Positions 1-8,798 of a stretch of 23,576 nucleotides of DNA are shown piece by piece. The notes beneath the pieces were generated by a model. It saw only the letters and a list, made by a program, of their open reading frames with translations. It was not told where the DNA came from and did no database searches. Every line of letters begins with the position of its first letter. The first letter of the stretch is position 1. The stretch lies in NCBI GenBank assembly GCA_044439985.1, contig JBITAG010000240.1, forward strand, positions 1-23,576, given 5' to 3'. Source of the DNA: JAJRXR01 sp044439985. GTDB taxonomy: Bacteria; Planctomycetota; Phycisphaerae; Phycisphaerales; UBA1924. The translations under genes and the position numbers were made by a program.

Positions 1-129
1 GGGTTGCTCACGCGGGTCAGGCTAGCGCACGCGGGGCGCGGGCGCCGCACCGAGAGCCGCCGGCCGGTCGGTCCGGCGGGCGGGGTTCAGGGGGTCGGGA
101 TGGTGGGGTCGCCGGAGATCGGCGCGGGC

Positions 130-558
130 TCAGTTGGGCAAGCCGGCGGCGATCGGCCCGGAGGGATCCGGCTCGCGGAAGGCGTCCTCGAAGTCGTAGA
201 CGTCGATGAAGTCCTCGAGCCGGTCGTCCTCGGTTGTGCGCATCAGCCCGGCGTCCACCATGGCGAAGATGATCTTGCCGAAGTCCTCGGTGGAGCGGAT
301 CCCCCAGCGGGAGAGGACGGTGCGGGCGAGCAGGCCGTACTGCTTGATCCCGAAGTCACGCAGCCCATCGCAGAGCTGCTCGCCGGAGACGTGGCGGGAG
401 TCTTCCTCGTCGTCGCTGGTGGGCGGGGCGTTGAGGGCGGCGTCGCCGTGGACGATCCGAACGGTGTGGGCCAGCCCGTCGCGGATGAACCGGTACGACT
501 CGGGGGAGTAGCCACCCGCGTCCTGCATGATCTGCTTGAGGTCGATTTCCTGGGACAT
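130..558 (-). CDS. Verrucomicrobia/Planctomycetes-restricted protein (Minf_1886 / TIGR04138-like)
   Basis: A 142-residue soluble protein of unknown function. The core matches what I remember of the family restricted to Planctomycetes and Verrucomicrobia: a SPESYRFIRDGL segment near residue 18, a VSGEQLCDGLRDFGIKQYG segment near residues 57-75, a RWGI turn, and an acidic C-terminus with FEDAF. There is no signal peptide or membrane segment, so it is probably cytoplasmic. I chose the ATG at 556-558 because a GGGAG ribosome-binding sequence lies about 8 bases upstream and the conserved region starts shortly after it; a longer frame to 636 would add a low-complexity, Arg-rich leader. A TACAAT box lies about 68 bases upstream. 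It follows the DNA glycosylase gene on the same strand with an 82-base gap. Family assignment is from memory; function is not known. Confidence 0.85.
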   Translation of the reverse strand: MSQEIDLKQIMQDAGGYSPESYRFIRDGLAHTVRIVHGDAALNAPPTSDDEEDSRHVSGEQLCDGLRDFGIKQYGLLARTVLSRWGIRSTEDFGKIIFAMVDAGLMRTTEDDRLEDFIDVYDFEDAFREPDPSGPIAAGLPN

Positions 559-625
559 GGAACGGCTCCCAGTGGGGTCTTCCCGCCCGGTCCGGGCGGT
601 CGCCGGCTCATCCCGGCGGCCCACC

Positions 626-631
626 ATTGTA
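626..631 (-). promoter_or_regulatory. possible -10 box (TACAAT) for the lineage-restricted gene
   Basis: On the minus strand this reads TACAAT, five of six matches to the sigma-70 -10 consensus, in the short gap upstream of the start at 558. I see no convincing -35 box at 16-18 bases, so this is weak support in GC-rich DNA. Confidence 0.2.
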
Positions 632-640
632 CGCACCGAA

Positions 641-1324
<684 letters not shown>

Positions 1325-1353
1325 GGGGAGAGGGTGACACGCGTTGACCCGCG

Positions 1354-1394
1354 GGGCAAGCCCTGCCGCGTGATCGATCGGGCTCGGCTTGCCC
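1354..1394. repeat. 9-bp perfect inverted repeat in a divergent intergenic region
   Basis: The arms GGGCAAGCC (1354-1362) and GGCTTGCCC (1386-1394) are exact reverse complements separated by 23 bases. They sit in the 99-base gap between the divergent glycosylase and VOC genes, where an operator could lie. A GC-rich background makes chance pairing plausible, so its regulatory role is only a suggestion. Confidence 0.3.
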
Positions 1395-1423
1395 AACCGG
1401 ACCGGGCGTGGAACCCTATCGGT

Positions 1424-1810
1424 ATGGAGATTCAGCTTGATCACGTGGCGGTGTTTGTGTCAGACCTCGACCGGTCCAAGGCGTTCTACGCCGGGGTCCT
1501 CGGGCTCGAGGACGCGTATCCGGGACAGTGGGACGGTTCCCCGACGATCATGATGGCGCCCGGCTCACGCACGGGGGTGGCGCTCTTCCCGGCGGAGATC
1601 GCGGGCGACGGGCGGACCAACAAGCGCCCGGGGGCGATCGATCATTTCGCGTTCCGCACCAGCCGGGAAGCGCAGGACGAACTCCGGTCGCGCCTCGAGC
1701 GGGATGGGATCGAGCACCGGGTCAAGGAGTTCGGGATCTGCCACTCGGTGTTCGTGCACGACCCGGACGGGGTGGAGGTCGAGATTACGACGTACGACGA
1801 GCGGCGGTGA
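1424..1810 (+). CDS. VOC / glyoxalase-fold metalloprotein
   Basis: A 128-residue protein of the vicinal oxygen chelate superfamily, which includes glyoxalase I, fosfomycin-resistance enzymes and extradiol dioxygenases. Two beta-alpha-beta-beta-beta modules are visible, with the usual metal triad: His7 in LDHVAVFV, His74 in IDHFAF, and Glu120 in the closing VEVEIT strand. The segment SKAFYAGVLGLE is the typical first helix, and HDPDG before the final strand is also typical. A single domain of this size would act as a dimer. The substrate cannot be read from the sequence; lactoylglutathione lyase-like or unrelated activity are both possible. It starts at the ATG after a weak upstream region with no strong ribosome-binding site. 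Its stop lies only three bases from the convergent ccsA stop. Confidence 0.88.
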   Translation: MEIQLDHVAVFVSDLDRSKAFYAGVLGLEDAYPGQWDGSPTIMMAPGSRTGVALFPAEIAGDGRTNKRPGAIDHFAFRTSREAQDELRSRLERDGIEHRVKEFGICHSVFVHDPDGVEVEITTYDERR

Positions 1811-1813
1811 CCG

Positions 1814-3583
1814 CTACGCGTACGCGTGCAGCCCGGGCAGGAGCAGGTTGACGCCGAAGTAGGTCCAGAGCATGACGATGAAGCCGAGCACGGAGAGCCA
1901 GGCGGTGATGGTGGCGCGCTTCTCGCCGCCGACCATGAAGCGGGCGTGGATGACGATGAGGTAGATGATCCACGTGACCAGCGCCCAGGTCTCCTTGGGG
2001 TCGAAGGCCCACCAGCGCCCCCAGGAGTGGTCGGCCCACCAGGCGCCGAGGAGGGTGCCCACGCCGAGCGTCCAGAAGGCGAGCTGCAGCACGACCATCT
2101 GCGCCTTGTCGAGGTCGCCCAGGAGGCGGGCCCGGGAGGTCGAGCCCTCGTCGTCACCGAGCGCGCTCGCCGCGACGGCGCCCGCCTCGGAGGCGAGCTG
2201 CGGATCGGCGCTCTTGGCGCGTCCGGCGTAGTACGTGCCCAGATAGAACAGGCTGATGATCATGCCCAGCGTGATCAGGCCGTAGCTGGTGAGCACGGTC
2301 GTCACGTGGTACTTGAGCAGGACCGAAGTGTTGAGGATCGCGGCCTCGCGTTCGATGTTGACGCCGGGGATGCCCATCTGCGTGGCGCCGGTGAGGATCA
2401 GGAAGCCGGTGCCCGCGGCGGCGGCGCCGAAGAGCCACTGGCGGCGCCAGACCATGATGACGAGCCCCACGAGCGCCGCGAAGAGGGAGATGCCCGTCAT
2501 GGACTCGAACTGGTTCTGAATGGCGAAGCGTTCGGCGATGAGGCAGCGTGCGGTGAACCCGAAGGCGTGCAGGGCGATCGCGATGATCAGGGTGGCGATC
2601 CCCCCCACCACCAGCCAGCGCCGCCCGGAGCCGAAGGCGAGGACGAGCATGACGAGGCTGAGGAGGTAGACCCAGGCGCCCCACGCGAAGGCGTTGGATC
2701 GGTTGTACGTCAACTCCAGCGTCCGACGCGAGCCGGGGTAGACCTCGGGGTGGATCGTGGGCAGAACCTCGGCGAGGGCGGCGATGGCGCTGTTGGCCCG
2801 CTCGGCGTCCAGGGCGCGCCACGCGCCGCCCAGCTCCAACGCCGCCTCGCGGGCGGGGTGGCCTGCCTCGAGCGAGGTCAGGGGGAGCCAGGCCTTGTCC
2901 TTCGACTCGGGGGCGACGACGAGCAGATTCGTGGCGCCGAAGAGGAAGAGCTTGTGCTGGGAATCGAGCTGGTTGACGGCGCGCCGGAAGGGGATCTCGT
3001 CGGCGTGCTCGTTGAAGACCCGGCTCGCGTACGCCTCGATCACGTCGGGCGAGAGGCGTGTGCGTTTGTTCCAGATCTGCTGGGCGTACTCGTCGCCGGG
3101 GTAGGCCATCTCGAGCAGCGCCCGGCGCAGCGGGAGGTACTCGACATGGATGAGGGGCTTGTCGGTGTAGTACGCCGGATCGATCACCATGTCGAGGAGG
3201 GTGAAGAGCGGGTCGGGCTTGTAGGTGTCTCCCTCGGCGCCCTCCTCGGTCGCGGGGATGATGTCGATGTAGTCCTTGCGTCCCGTGATCGTGCGCACGC
3301 TCTCGCGGGCGAGGGTGTCGAGGATTTTGACGCGTCCGTTGTGCCCCACGCTCAGATCACGCAGGGGCGCCAGGTCGAGCGCCTCGGCGAAGGCCCGCTT
3401 CTGCGCGGGCGTGCCGGCGGGCTGGTTGCTGGGCAGGGCGAAGGGGATGAGCAGGGCGGACTCGTCGGTCGCGTTGACCATGTGCGACTCGGGGTGGGCG
3501 TTGCCCTCCGGCGCAAGCTGGGCGCCGGCGCGGGGCGCCATGAGGGTGATGACAAGGAGCAGGATGGCGCGAAGCGTGGTCAT
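1814..3583 (-). CDS. ccsA: cytochrome c biogenesis protein CcsA/ResC (haem handling and attachment)
   Basis: The haem-handling half of the system II (Ccs) cytochrome c synthase. It has 589 residues: a cleavable-looking signal peptide (residues 1-21, ending AGA), a long extracytoplasmic domain (about 22-300), then several membrane helices from about 303 on. The tryptophan-rich WWD motif WGRWWAFDPKETW is at 521-533. The flanking external histidines expected for haem are His426 (KYHVTT) and His587 in the C-terminal GVNLLLPGLHAYA. His546 lies in the following helix. The N-terminal domain makes it longer than the minimal ccsA of chloroplasts and firmicutes. The start overlaps the stop of resB as ATGA, so the two are translationally coupled. 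It should mature the haem c proteins encoded in this window, ActE and CoxII. Confidence 0.94.
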   Translation of the reverse strand: MTTLRAILLLVITLMAPRAGAQLAPEGNAHPESHMVNATDESALLIPFALPSNQPAGTPAQKRAFAEALDLAPLRDLSVGHNGRVKILDTLARESVRTITGRKDYIDIIPATEEGAEGDTYKPDPLFTLLDMVIDPAYYTDKPLIHVEYLPLRRALLEMAYPGDEYAQQIWNKRTRLSPDVIEAYASRVFNEHADEIPFRRAVNQLDSQHKLFLFGATNLLVVAPESKDKAWLPLTSLEAGHPAREAALELGGAWRALDAERANSAIAALAEVLPTIHPEVYPGSRRTLELTYNRSNAFAWGAWVYLLSLVMLVLAFGSGRRWLVVGGIATLIIAIALHAFGFTARCLIAERFAIQNQFESMTGISLFAALVGLVIMVWRRQWLFGAAAAGTGFLILTGATQMGIPGVNIEREAAILNTSVLLKYHVTTVLTSYGLITLGMIISLFYLGTYYAGRAKSADPQLASEAGAVAASALGDDEGSTSRARLLGDLDKAQMVVLQLAFWTLGVGTLLGAWWADHSWGRWWAFDPKETWALVTWIIYLIVIHARFMVGGEKRATITAWLSVLGFIVMLWTYFGVNLLLPGLHAYA

Positions 3584-6225
3584 GCGTCGGCTCCAACGGG
3601 CGTGTTCGCCTCGGCGGGGGATTCGGAGGCGGCGGTCGTCGCCTCGGGGCGGGTCGGGGGGGCGCCTGGCGCGTGCTCGGCCTTCAGCCGGGCCCGCTCA
3701 CGCCGGACCAGCCAGGGCTTGACGTAGAAGGCCCAGGGGGTGCCGACGCCGATGAGGATGCCCCCGAGCGCGATGATGTGGATGCCGGGGTTGTTGCCCA
3801 CGCCGAGGATGGTGAAGTTGGCGCGCGGCTTGTCGAGCTGGCCCGCGTCCACGAGCTTCTGACTCTCGTTCCAGCCGGACTGATCCCAGCCGGACTGGCT
3901 GAGCTTGAACTGGCGGGGGTTGAGGCCGGAGGCGAGGCGCCGGGCGGTGTTGCTCAGCCAGGAGCGGTCCTCGTCCCAGTGATAGGGCGCGCGCAGGGGA
4001 TTGTTGAGCTTGACAACATGGTCGTAGGACTCGAAGCCCGCGTCGTTGCTCGCCGGCTCAACGCGAACAACGGACTGGTAGTCGCGCGGGGCGCCCCGGT
4101 GGTCGTAGGCGATCATCTCGAAGTCGAGCAGGCGGAGGCGGAAATCGGGCAGGGGGAGCTGGAGACGCCCGAAGGCCAGGCGGACCTGGCGCCCGTCGGG
4201 GAGGTTGACCTCGCGCTCCGTCCCCAGGCCGGGGATGTGCATGTAGCGGGTGAAGGGAAGCCAGACGACCCGCGACCACCCGGAGGGAAGGGAGACCTCC
4301 ACGCCCACGAGCGCCTCGTCGTGCGTGCCGATGCGATCGTTGCGCCGCTCGGCGACGGGAACGGGGATGGGTCGTTCGAAGCGTCGGGCGTGGTCCCACC
4401 GATCCCCGAGGCGCAGGTCGATGCGGGGAACAATGTCGGCCAGACGTTCGCCCGGCTCGATCCGGTCGATGACGCGGACGCGTCCCCCGGGCTGACGGAT
4501 GACGGCGCGGGCGGAGTCGTCCTCGCGCCCGTCCACGTACACCTGCAACCGGGACGTGTCGATGTAGGAGAGGCGGATGCCCGGGTCGGCGTCGCGTCGC
4601 GTGGGGCGCCCGGACTCCGGATCGACGTCGGAGAGCAGGTCCTGCGAGATCTCGGGGAAGCGGTGGTAGACCCAGCGGTCGAAGGTCTCCGCGGGCTTGT
4701 CCTCCGTCTCGGGGGCCTCGACCTCGATGATCGCGACGGCGCTGGTGGCGCCCTCGTACCCCGGGGTGATGATGGGGAAAGGGGGCTCGGGAAGGATGTC
4801 CTTGACCCGCACGACGTACCCGGTATCGGCGACCTCATGGCGCAGGCCGGGGACGACGGGGATGACCGCCTGGTAGGCGCCCCCCTCGCGCGGGACCTCG
4901 ATGGCGAGGGCGTGCTGCGTGCCCGGGGCGACCGGGGCGCTCAGGTCGGCGAAGCGCTGGTCGTCCATGCCCTCGGTGTACTCGAGGCCGAGCACGCCGT
5001 TGGTGGAGACCCGGGCCGCGGGGACGTTGGGCGAGAGGTTGAAGACGAGGACGGGGGCGTCGGGGTTGGGGTTGGCGCTCGGGCCGGAATCGACGCGGGA
5101 GTAGAGTTCGAGCATGCGCGCCGGGTTCGGGGTCACGCCCGCGGGGAGGCCGTCGCCCGATCCGAGCGGCTGCTCGATGAAGTCCTCGCCGGTCTCGGCG
5201 TACGAGGCGTACCCGACCACGCGGAGCCGGATGTCGGGGTCCACCAGGCCGGAGACCCCGCCGGGCACATCCAGGCTCAGGGGGAGGCCGGGGTCGTCCT
5301 GCCAGGCGCGGTCGGCGCCCGTGATGGACCAGAGGCTGCGTGAGGCGTCGTCCACGCCGGCGTTGAGGTTGTAGTCGTTGTAGCGGGGCAGGCCCTTGAG
5401 GCGGCGCTGCTCCCAGGCGGGGTGGCGCGGGACCGTGCCGGGGCGTGGACGCCCGCCCTCGCCGAGCGTCTGCGCCACGTACAGGACCACATCCTCGCGG
5501 TCATAGAACGCGACCTGGGGAGAGCCGGGGGAGTTCCCGCTCGGCGAGGCGAAGAGGATGGTGTCCCCTTCCTGCTTGAAGCGCCCGTAGAACAGGCTGC
5601 CGAGGGCGATGAGGACGATGCCGGTGTGAACCGTGAGGACGCCAAGGTTCTTGAAGGTGAACTCGATGCGTCGGAAGGTGGCGACGACCATGTTGGTGAC
5701 GAAGAGGAGCAGGATCAGACGCATGGGCCACCACGCGTAGAACTGCAGCTCGGTCATCTCCAGAATGGGGAGGCGCCGGATGGTCGTTGCCTCGTAGGCG
5801 CTGACAAACTCGGGAAAGAGGCGCAGGCCGGTCTGCGCGATCGGGTCGTACCGCAACGCCGGCCAGACGAACACGCTCCAGAGCAGGACCGCACCGACAC
5901 TCAGCCCCATCAGCGAGAGGGCCGAGACGATGAACCGCGCCGGCCTCGACGCGCCGCGCATCGCTCGGCGGAGCGCGATGACCGGGAGCACCCCGATCGC
6001 GCCGATCGCCCCCACCACCGTCAACGCATAGATCAGGTACGTCGGCGCCAGCGCGAGGAGCCCCACCGGGACGCTCGCGAGCACCGCGTAGAGCGCCACC
6101 AGCACCAGCAGCACGATCGCCATGGAGATGGAACTGAAGGCCCGGAGGACGAGGCGGAGGGGCGTGAGCACGCCCCGGAGGTTCTCGTCATCCCATTGCT
6201 TGGTCTGCTGCCACTTGCGGCTCAT
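3580..6225 (-). CDS. resB: cytochrome c biogenesis protein ResB/Ccs1
   Basis: The partner of CcsA in system II cytochrome c maturation, thought to help hold apocytochrome and deliver haem outside the membrane. It has 881 residues from the ATG at 6223-6225, well above the roughly 450-700 of many ResB proteins. Five helices lie in the first 215 residues (about 33-55, 61-85, 96-121, 168-184, 194-212). The last carries the ResB-like segment NLGVLTVHTGIVLIALGS with His200. A long periplasmic region follows (about 215-810), then a final helix (about 814-835) and a charged tail. I preferred this ATG over a TTG at 6261 because GAGG lies just upstream and the conserved protein begins soon after. The TGA stop overlaps the ccsA start. 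Confidence 0.92.
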   Translation of the reverse strand: MSRKWQQTKQWDDENLRGVLTPLRLVLRAFSSISMAIVLLVLVALYAVLASVPVGLLALAPTYLIYALTVVGAIGAIGVLPVIALRRAMRGASRPARFIVSALSLMGLSVGAVLLWSVFVWPALRYDPIAQTGLRLFPEFVSAYEATTIRRLPILEMTELQFYAWWPMRLILLLFVTNMVVATFRRIEFTFKNLGVLTVHTGIVLIALGSLFYGRFKQEGDTILFASPSGNSPGSPQVAFYDREDVVLYVAQTLGEGGRPRPGTVPRHPAWEQRRLKGLPRYNDYNLNAGVDDASRSLWSITGADRAWQDDPGLPLSLDVPGGVSGLVDPDIRLRVVGYASYAETGEDFIEQPLGSGDGLPAGVTPNPARMLELYSRVDSGPSANPNPDAPVLVFNLSPNVPAARVSTNGVLGLEYTEGMDDQRFADLSAPVAPGTQHALAIEVPREGGAYQAVIPVVPGLRHEVADTGYVVRVKDILPEPPFPIITPGYEGATSAVAIIEVEAPETEDKPAETFDRWVYHRFPEISQDLLSDVDPESGRPTRRDADPGIRLSYIDTSRLQVYVDGREDDSARAVIRQPGGRVRVIDRIEPGERLADIVPRIDLRLGDRWDHARRFERPIPVPVAERRNDRIGTHDEALVGVEVSLPSGWSRVVWLPFTRYMHIPGLGTEREVNLPDGRQVRLAFGRLQLPLPDFRLRLLDFEMIAYDHRGAPRDYQSVVRVEPASNDAGFESYDHVVKLNNPLRAPYHWDEDRSWLSNTARRLASGLNPRQFKLSQSGWDQSGWNESQKLVDAGQLDKPRANFTILGVGNNPGIHIIALGGILIGVGTPWAFYVKPWLVRRERARLKAEHAPGAPPTRPEATTAASESPAEANTPVGADA

Positions 6226-6242
6226 GTCGCCTCGGGTCTGCT

Positions 6243-6258
6243 CGCCCCGGCCGGGGCG
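6243..6258. promoter_or_regulatory. 16-bp perfect palindrome upstream of resB
   Basis: CGCCCCGGCCGGGGCG is perfectly self-complementary and ends 18 bases before the resB start codon, in the 89-base gap after the amidohydrolase stop. It could be an operator or a transcript hairpin; no T-tract follows on either strand, so it is not a good intrinsic terminator. GC-rich composition makes such palindromes less surprising. Confidence 0.3.
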
Positions 6259-6314
6259 CAAGTGCGGTCAATGACGGCATATGGCGCGTCGAAGATCCTA
6301 CGCCTCGCGTCCCC

Positions 6315-7721
6315 TCAATGCCGTCCAAATCCGGTGTCGCAGGCCAAATTCCTGATGAACAGGAACTCAGGGGACGACGACGAACGCATCACCCCTTCGA
6401 GCGGATCCCCCCCGGGCGCGGGGACCGCGAGCAGGCCGGCGATCTCGCCCCCCGGGTCCAGTCGATAGTGCGAGGGCTCCAGCCCGAGGGGTCGGGCGGC
6501 GTTGGTCGTGCCCATGCGCAGCAGCAGGTCCGGCGGGGTCGCGTCGCGCCGGAAGAGCAGCCGCATCTCGTCGAGCACGGAGATCCGGGCGCCCGGACCG
6601 GTGGCGTGCTCGGGGGGGAGATTCACAATCGAGTCCGTGCCGAGGCAGACGTTGACGCCCGCGTCGAGCAGATCACGGTACGGGTGCGCACCGAAGTGGC
6701 GTTCGGCGGCGAAGTACGCGCTGGCGCGCGGGCAGTAGGCCACGCTGACATTCATGGCCCGGAGCAGTGGCGCGTGCTTGCCCAGGGCGTTGACGTGGGC
6801 GACGAGCAGGGGCGGGCTCAGGTCCTGCGCGTCCTCCAGGAAGGGGCGGAGGTGTTCGATCGGGTGCAGCCCATGCCCGGCCTCGATGTCGTCGGTCCAG
6901 ACCCCGAGCCGCTCGAGCAGCTCGCGCTGCGGCCCCGAGGCGTGGGCGATGAACTCGACCTCCTCGGGGGTTTCGCTCAGGTGGGTGCTCAGGGGAAGGG
7001 CCAGCTCGTGGGCCCGAGCCGCGGCCCAGCGGTAGAGCTGGAGGGCGACGGTGTTCGGGGCGTGCGGCTGGAGGCCGAACCGAACGGGGCCGGGGGCGGA
7101 GATCTCCGCGGCGTGCGCGCGCAGGAGGGCGTCCACGTTGGTGCGCGCGCGGTCGCGGGTGGCGCCGATGCCGAAGAACTCCAGATAGCTCACGCCGGCG
7201 AGAGGGGTGGTCCGGAGGGCCCTGTATGGGGCGAGGGTGAGACGACCGGCGGGAGCGCCGGCGATGTCCCCCACCGCCGAGACCCCCCCGGCGAGGAGGA
7301 GACGGGCGCCCTCCCGGACGGTGGAGGCGATGTCCTCGTCCCGCTGGTGGCGTTCGGCACGGATCTGGTCCACCCAGGCGACGAACCCCTCCTCGGGATC
7401 GTGCGGGCGTGGCCCCATGTGGGTCAGATCGAGGTGCGCGGGCGCGGTGATGAGGGGGGGGTTGAGGACCGCGTCCGGGCGGGTGAGGGTCAGGTCGGGG
7501 GTGTGCTCGGGGAGCTGATCCGGGGGAGCGAGGGCGAGGAGGCGAAGGCGACGCGCGGCCCGGAGGCCCATCGTGGGGTGGGCGTCGGTGGCCGCGAGGA
7601 GGAGGGAAGCCGGGGCGCACCGTACCCCCCGCTCATCGGCGGCGGCCCGGGCATCGACACGGATGAGCGAATCCCCCGTGATGGCGGGGGTTTTCGGGGT
7701 TTCAGAGGGGGTGTCGTTCAT
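6315..7721 (-). CDS. amidohydrolase-superfamily protein (chlorohydrolase/deaminase-like) with altered HxH motif
   Basis: A 468-residue TIM-barrel amidohydrolase of the cytosine/adenosine deaminase-related type (ATZ/TRZ/SsnA-like). Visible family motifs, numbered from the chosen ATG: LQPHAPNTV (His220), STHLSET (His247), LLVAHVNALG (His309), AYCPRASAYF, and the metal Asp in CLGTDSIVNLP (Asp363). The N-terminal beta-sandwich region precedes the barrel. The usual N-terminal HxH metal pair is not intact: where relatives read NAHTHLE, this reads TAPAHLD, so Pro94 replaces the first His while His96 remains. The protein is probably cytoplasmic and its substrate is unknown. I chose the ATG at 7719-7721; a GTG at 7751 would add ten residues, and neither has a clear ribosome-binding site. 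It is transcribed divergently from the lipoprotein gene, with a 121-base shared gap. Confidence 0.85.
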   Translation of the reverse strand: MNDTPSETPKTPAITGDSLIRVDARAAADERGVRCAPASLLLAATDAHPTMGLRAARRLRLLALAPPDQLPEHTPDLTLTRPDAVLNPPLITAPAHLDLTHMGPRPHDPEEGFVAWVDQIRAERHQRDEDIASTVREGARLLLAGGVSAVGDIAGAPAGRLTLAPYRALRTTPLAGVSYLEFFGIGATRDRARTNVDALLRAHAAEISAPGPVRFGLQPHAPNTVALQLYRWAAARAHELALPLSTHLSETPEEVEFIAHASGPQRELLERLGVWTDDIEAGHGLHPIEHLRPFLEDAQDLSPPLLVAHVNALGKHAPLLRAMNVSVAYCPRASAYFAAERHFGAHPYRDLLDAGVNVCLGTDSIVNLPPEHATGPGARISVLDEMRLLFRRDATPPDLLLRMGTTNAARPLGLEPSHYRLDPGGEIAGLLAVPAPGGDPLEGVMRSSSSPEFLFIRNLACDTGFGRH

Positions 7722-7842
7722 TGTGGACTGGCCATGGCGGGGTGTGGACACGGTAGCATGAGGGCGTCAAGAGGCATGGAGCCGCGGGCGAGCGACGGAC
7801 GCGAGATCCCGCGGTCTGGCTGAAGCATCTGGGAGCAACGGA

Positions 7843-8706
7843 ATGAAGAGCAGAGTGCGTGCGGTACGGACGGTCGCGCTGCTGGCGCTGGTCGCCGGCG
7901 GGCTGGGCGGGTGCGTGAGCCAGGGCGAGTACGACGCCCTGTACGACAACAACCGGAGCCTGACGAACCGGAATCAGGAGCTGCTGGCGCAGCTGGAGGA
8001 GTGCAACCAGACGGTGGCCGGTCTGCGGGGATCGCAGTCGGGCGCCGAGAGCCTGATGGGGCGGCAGCAGAGCGAGAACTCGACGCTGCGGAGCCAGCTG
8101 ACGCAGGCGCGGAACACGATCAACGACCTGGAGGCGCGTCTGGCCTCGCTGGAGCTGGGCCAGATCGACCCGACGACGGACCAGGCGTTGGCGCGTCTGG
8201 CGGCGCGGTTCCCGCGTCAGATCCAGTACGACCCGGACCGTGGCATGCTTCGTTTCGCGAGCGACCTGACGTTCTCGTCGGGGAGCGACATCGTGCGTGA
8301 CGAGGCGAAAGAGAGCATCGCGGCGTTGGCCGAGGTGCTGCGGATGAGCGAGGCGCAGGCGTACGACGTGGTGATCGTGGGTCACACCGACTCGGCGAAG
8401 CCGAGCGCCGGGACGCAGCAGCGTCACCCGACGAACACGCACCTCTCGGCGCACCGAGCGATCTCGGTCAAGAACGAGCTTCGGAGCATGGGCATCCCGG
8501 CGGAGAAGATGCAGGTCGCCGGTTGGGGCGAGCACCGCCCGGTGGTCCCGAACAGCCCGGACGGGAACACGCCGCAGAACCGTCGCGTGGAGATCTTCCT
8601 TGTCTCGTCGCAGTACAACTTCGTTGGTGGGACGTCCCCGGTGCCGACCACGGTGAACGTGGACTCGGACAACCCCCCGGCGTCCGGGTTCGACCCGACG
8701 AAGTAA
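7843..8706 (+). CDS. OmpA/Pal-like peptidoglycan-binding lipoprotein
   Basis: A 287-residue outer-membrane-type lipoprotein. The N-terminus has basic residues, a hydrophobic stretch and a lipobox ending LGGC with Cys24; Val and Ser follow, so no inner-membrane retention Asp is present. Residues about 28-107 are rich in Gln, Asn, Leu and Glu in a heptad-like pattern and probably form a coiled coil. The C-terminal OmpA domain spans about 135-255 and includes VIVGHTDSA (Asp183), LSAHRAISVKNEL (Arg205), and TPQNRRVEIFL. Asp183 and Arg205 match the residues that bind diaminopimelate in characterised OmpA domains. A Ser/Pro/Asp-rich tail follows. GGGAG lies about 7 bases before the ATG. It stands alone, not next to tolA/B/Q/R, so calling it Pal proper would be a guess. 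A hairpin terminator follows. Confidence 0.92.
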   Translation: MKSRVRAVRTVALLALVAGGLGGCVSQGEYDALYDNNRSLTNRNQELLAQLEECNQTVAGLRGSQSGAESLMGRQQSENSTLRSQLTQARNTINDLEARLASLELGQIDPTTDQALARLAARFPRQIQYDPDRGMLRFASDLTFSSGSDIVRDEAKESIAALAEVLRMSEAQAYDVVIVGHTDSAKPSAGTQQRHPTNTHLSAHRAISVKNELRSMGIPAEKMQVAGWGEHRPVVPNSPDGNTPQNRRVEIFLVSSQYNFVGGTSPVPTTVNVDSDNPPASGFDPTK

Positions 8707-8751
8707 GCGCACGCGTCGCACGGAACTTGGCTCACTGGAGCCAGAGATGAG

Positions 8752-8786
8752 GAACCGGGTCGCCCGCGAGGCGGCCCGGTTCTTTT
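8752..8786 (+). terminator. Rho-independent terminator after the OmpA-like gene
   Basis: A 13-bp stem pairs 8752-8764 with 8770-8782 (one G-T pair) around a 5-base CGCGA loop, followed by TTTT at 8783-8786. It lies 46 bases after the lipoprotein stop. The minus-strand side lacks a T-run, so it is less convincing for the convergent respiratory operon, though the hairpin may still serve that end. A smaller 6-bp hairpin lies just before it at 8728-8743. Confidence 0.8.
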
Positions 8787-8798
8787 GGTTCGCGGGGC

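Noticed and set aside
57..79. 7-bp GC hairpin downstream of the lineage-restricted gene
   Set aside because: The stem CCGCCGG/CCGGCGG has a 9-base loop and no T-run on the minus strand, so it is not supported as a terminator.
1826..3727. Long plus-strand open frame opposite ccsA
   Set aside because: It mirrors a clearly conserved gene on the other strand and has a low-complexity Gly/Asp/Glu/Arg composition, as expected from GC-rich antisense frames. The same applies to plus-strand frames near 3673-5343, 5422-6468, 6318-7823, 9644-11437, 11362-12579, 13231-15275, 15482-17170 and 17604-21520.
7722..7842. Sigma-70-like boxes (TGGACA near 7745, TAGCAT near 7754) between the divergent amidohydrolase and lipoprotein genes
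   Set aside because: The boxes are not at a usable spacing from each other, so no promoter call is made.
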